From Belnapia arida (GTDB taxonomy: Bacteria; Pseudomonadota; Alphaproteobacteria; Acetobacterales; Acetobacteraceae), in the NCBI RefSeq assembly GCF_016773205.1, contig NZ_JAETWB010000024.1:1-64000 (forward strand): 64,000 nucleotides of DNA, given 5' to 3'. The notes beneath the pieces were generated by a model. The model was not told the origin of the DNA and searched no databases. It saw only the letters and a list, made by a program, of their open reading frames with translations. This document shows positions 62,179 through 64,000 of this stretch, in pieces. Positions within the stretch are counted from its first letter, which is position 1. Each line of letters opens with the position of its first letter. The position numbers were made by a program, and so were the translations under genes.

Positions 62179-63026
62179 CTGACCTGAAGGCCGACCGAGA
62201 CCGGCTGCGCCAGCATCCCCTCGTAGCGGAGGGAGTAGCTGCGCCCGGCCACCGCCGGCACCGAGGGGGCGAATCCGCCGAGCGAGACGATGTCACCGGC
62301 CTTGAGCTTCAGCCCCTGCCGCGCGAGGTCGCCGACCAGCCAGGGGATGACGTTCAGCGGATGGCCGAGCAGCGCGCTGCCGGGGGCACGCGCCAGCTCC
62401 TTGGTGTCGTCCGAGAGGATGACGGTCATCGAGCCGAGCCGCGCGGCGAACGCCTCCGTCGCCTCGACCGGGATCGGCGTGCCGGTGACGCCGAGCCGGG
62501 CGGCGACGTTCACCGAGACCAGCAGCGGCCCGTTCACCGGACCGCCGAGCCCGACGCGGGGCAGCTCGATATAGGGGATGACCTGGTCGAGATGCCGCAG
62601 GATCTGCACATGGTCGGCGCCGGCGGTGTTGATGCCCTCGTCGCGCACGCGGACGAGCAGGTCGGCCTCCACGCTGACGCCGGCGACCTGCGGCGTGAGC
62701 TGAAGCGTCGCGCCGTCGCGCAGGCTCATCGTGCTCTCGAACATCACGCCATAGACCGGGCCGGAAAGGCCGAAGGCACGCTGCGTCGCGGCGCCCGTGG
62801 CACCCGCCTTGTAGCCGATCGGCCGGCCGAGTTCGGCCGCCAGCAGCGGCACCAGCTTGGCGCGGGCGCATTCCGCATCGGCCATGGAGAGGTCGGGATA
62901 GGGCTCTGCCGGCCGGCCCGCGAGCAGCGCCCCGGCGGTCGCCGCCACGGCCGGGTCGGGCGGGCAGGCGGCCTCGGCGGCGAGGCTCGGCAACAGGGCG
63001 GCAGTCAGCAGAAGCAGGCGGCGCAT
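62175..63026 (-). CDS. Exported FAA-hydrolase/hydratase-like protein
   Basis: Protein of 283 residues. The first ~20 residues ([19 protein letters not shown]) form a signal peptide. The rest resembles 2-keto-4-pentenoate hydratases (MhpD/FAH superfamily): [35 protein letters not shown] with acidic metal-type residues, and a C-terminal [14 protein letters not shown]. These enzymes are normally cytoplasmic steps of aromatic meta-cleavage. A secreted copy may bind or hydrate a small acid in the periplasm. It separates proA from nadD, which usually adjoin. Confidence 0.82.
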   Translation of the reverse strand: MRRLLLLTAALLPSLAAEAACPPDPAVAATAGALLAGRPAEPYPDLSMADAECARAKLVPLLAAELGRPIGYKAGATGAATQRAFGLSGPVYGVMFESTMSLRDGATLQLTPQVAGVSVEADLLVRVRDEGINTAGADHVQILRHLDQVIPYIELPRVGLGGPVNGPLLVSVNVAARLGVTGTPIPVEATEAFAARLGSMTVILSDDTKELARAPGSALLGHPLNVIPWLVGDLARQGLKLKAGDIVSLGGFAPSVPAVAGRSYSLRYEGMLAQPVSVGLQVR

Positions 63027-63052
63027 GGATGGTCCCTCCGGTTGGGGAGGGC

Positions 63053-64000
63053 TCAGGGCCTGACCTGTCCGCTCCCGATCATATGGTAGCGGTAGGTGCA
63101 GAGCTGCTCCAAGCCGACCGGGCCGCGCGCATGCAGCCGGCCGGTGGCGATGCCGATCTCGGCGCCGAAGCCGAACTCCCCGCCGTCGCAGAATTGCGTC
63201 GAGGCGTTCCAGATGCCGACTGCGGAGGCGAGGCCGTTCAGGAACTCCGCCGCGGCCTCGGCATCCTCGGTGACGATCGCCTCGGTATGCTCGGAGCCGT
63301 AGCGCCGGATATGGGCCAACGCCGAGGCGACGCCGTCCACCACCGCGACGGAGAGCACCGAATCCAGCCATTCCGTGGCGAAATCCCCCTCCGCCGCCGC
63401 CGGCAGGTCCGGGCAGATGGCCCGCGCGCGGTCATCGGCGCGGAACTCGCAGCCCTTCTCCCGCAGGTCGGCAACCAGCACGGGCAGCAGGCCCGGGGCG
63501 ATGGCGGCGTCGATCAGCAGGGTCTCGGTGGCGCCGCAGACGCCGGTGCGGCGCAGCTTGGCGTTGAGGAGGATGGAGCGTGCCATGGCCGGGTCGGCCG
63601 CGCCATGGATGTAGGTGTGGCAGAGCCCCTCGGCATGCGCGAGGACGGGGACACGCGCCTCCTCCATCACCCGGGTGACGAGGCCCTTGCCGCCGCGCGG
63701 GATGATGAGGTCGATGAGGCCGGCGGCGCGCAGCATGGCGCCAACGAAGCCGCGATCGGCCGTCTGCGCCACCTGGACGGCGGCTTCCGGCAGGCCAGCG
63801 GCGCGCAGCCCGGAGGCCATCGCCGCATGGATGGCGGCGACGCTGCGCAGGCTCTCCCGCCCGCCGCGCAGGATGACGGCGTTGCCGGATTTGAGGCAGA
63901 GCGCCGCGGCATCGGCGGCGACGTTCGGCCGGCTCTCGAAGACCATGCCGATGACGCCGATGGGCTGGGCGATGCGGCGGATCACGAGGCCGTTCGGCCG
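63053..64000 (-). CDS. proA: Gamma-glutamyl phosphate reductase, 5' end outside the window
   Basis: Proline synthesis: NADPH reduction of gamma-glutamyl phosphate to the semialdehyde. The visible C-terminal ~315 residues start within the motif RPNGLVIRRIAQPIGVIG and include VFESRPNVAADAAALCLKSGN, the catalytic Cys in LRRTGVCGATETLL, and the C-terminal FGFGAEIGIATGRLHARGPVGL (in parts). The gene continues beyond 64000. It precedes the exported hydratase-like gene by 26 bases. Confidence 0.95.
   Translation of the reverse strand, partial: RPNGLVIRRIAQPIGVIGMVFESRPNVAADAAALCLKSGNAVILRGGRESLRSVAAIHAAMASGLRAAGLPEAAVQVAQTADRGFVGAMLRAAGLIDLIIPRGGKGLVTRVMEEARVPVLAHAEGLCHTYIHGAADPAMARSILLNAKLRRTGVCGATETLLIDAAIAPGLLPVLVADLREKGCEFRADDRARAICPDLPAAAEGDFATEWLDSVLSVAVVDGVASALAHIRRYGSEHTEAIVTEDAEAAAEFLNGLASAVGIWNASTQFCDGGEFGFGAEIGIATGRLHARGPVGLEQLCTYRYHMIGSGQVRP

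Overview
The window is GC-rich chromosomal DNA (about 70% G+C by eye, many GTG starts, dense gene packing with 1-4 nt overlaps). It is most consistent with an alphaproteobacterium of the Acetobacteraceae (Roseomonas-like). Support comes from gene orders known from that group: sppA-ihfB-lapA-pyrF-trpF...trpB-trpA-accD-folC, hisB-DUF2628-hisH...hisA beside hslVU, and proA...nadD-rsfS-rlmH...gpmI-envC-ctpA-divergent polysaccharide deacetylase-rppH. No tRNA, rRNA, insertion sequence, prophage or CRISPR array was seen.

Layout. 1-944: a truncated gene and a decayed HEPN-type gene pair. 954-2470 (-): DUF6817 protein with an ATC-hydrolase-like protein. 2570-11047 (+): sppA, ihfB, lapA, pyrF, trpF, then a response regulator and a DUF4087 secreted protein wedged in before trpB-trpA-accD-folC. 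11005-14383 (-): amidohydrolase plus two acyl-CoA dehydrogenases. 14454-17399 (-): hisA, GNAT, hisH, DUF2628, hisB, with no hisF/hisE following. 17515-21187 (+): hslV, hslU, MsbA-like ABC exporter. 21451-26871: DyP peroxidase, flavin monooxygenase-like protein, D-aminoacylase-like amidohydrolase, DUF4142 protein. 26914-29773 (-): a complete class I P450 operon (reductase, ferredoxin, CYP). 29973-32307 (+): single-domain response regulator and HWE histidine kinase. 32312-39400 (-): RND pump, MetX-like hydrolase, desaturase, ureidoglycine-aminohydrolase-like bicupin. 39590-44946: lactate permease, pyruvate-oxidase-like TPP enzyme, isochorismatase hydrolase, asparaginase-like protein. 44943-56775 (-): sbcC, sbcD, M48 protease, LemA, rppH, polysaccharide deacetylase, ctpA, envC, gpmI. 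56891-64000: 2OG-Fe oxygenase, SDR, esterase, NnrU, rlmH, rsfS, nadD, exported hydratase-like protein, proA (cut by the window end).

The most unusual locus is rsfS. The ribosome silencing factor carries a very long basic Ser/Arg/Pro/Ala tail built from 11-residue repeats (33-residue super-repeats that are nearly identical in DNA). The reading frame extends well upstream of the first ATG, and that ATG lies inside a repeat unit. The frame has no ATG, GTG, TTG or CTG before that ATG, but it has an ATC codon five bases after a perfect AGGAGG. A non-canonical start on a translation factor would recall the AUU start of infC.

Two sites fit the alphaproteobacterial general-stress (EcfG) promoter pattern GGAAC-N16/17-CGTT: a perfect match upstream of the pyruvate-oxidase-like gene, which overlaps an 8/9 match reading the opposite way toward the isochorismatase/asparaginase pair, and an 8/9 match upstream of the DUF4142 gene. 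This suggests a small stress regulon. Other observations are an asparaginase-like protein lacking the Asp of its Thr-Lys-Asp triad, an allE-like/desaturase/MetX-like operon, and a hydratase-like protein with a signal peptide inserted between proA and nadD.
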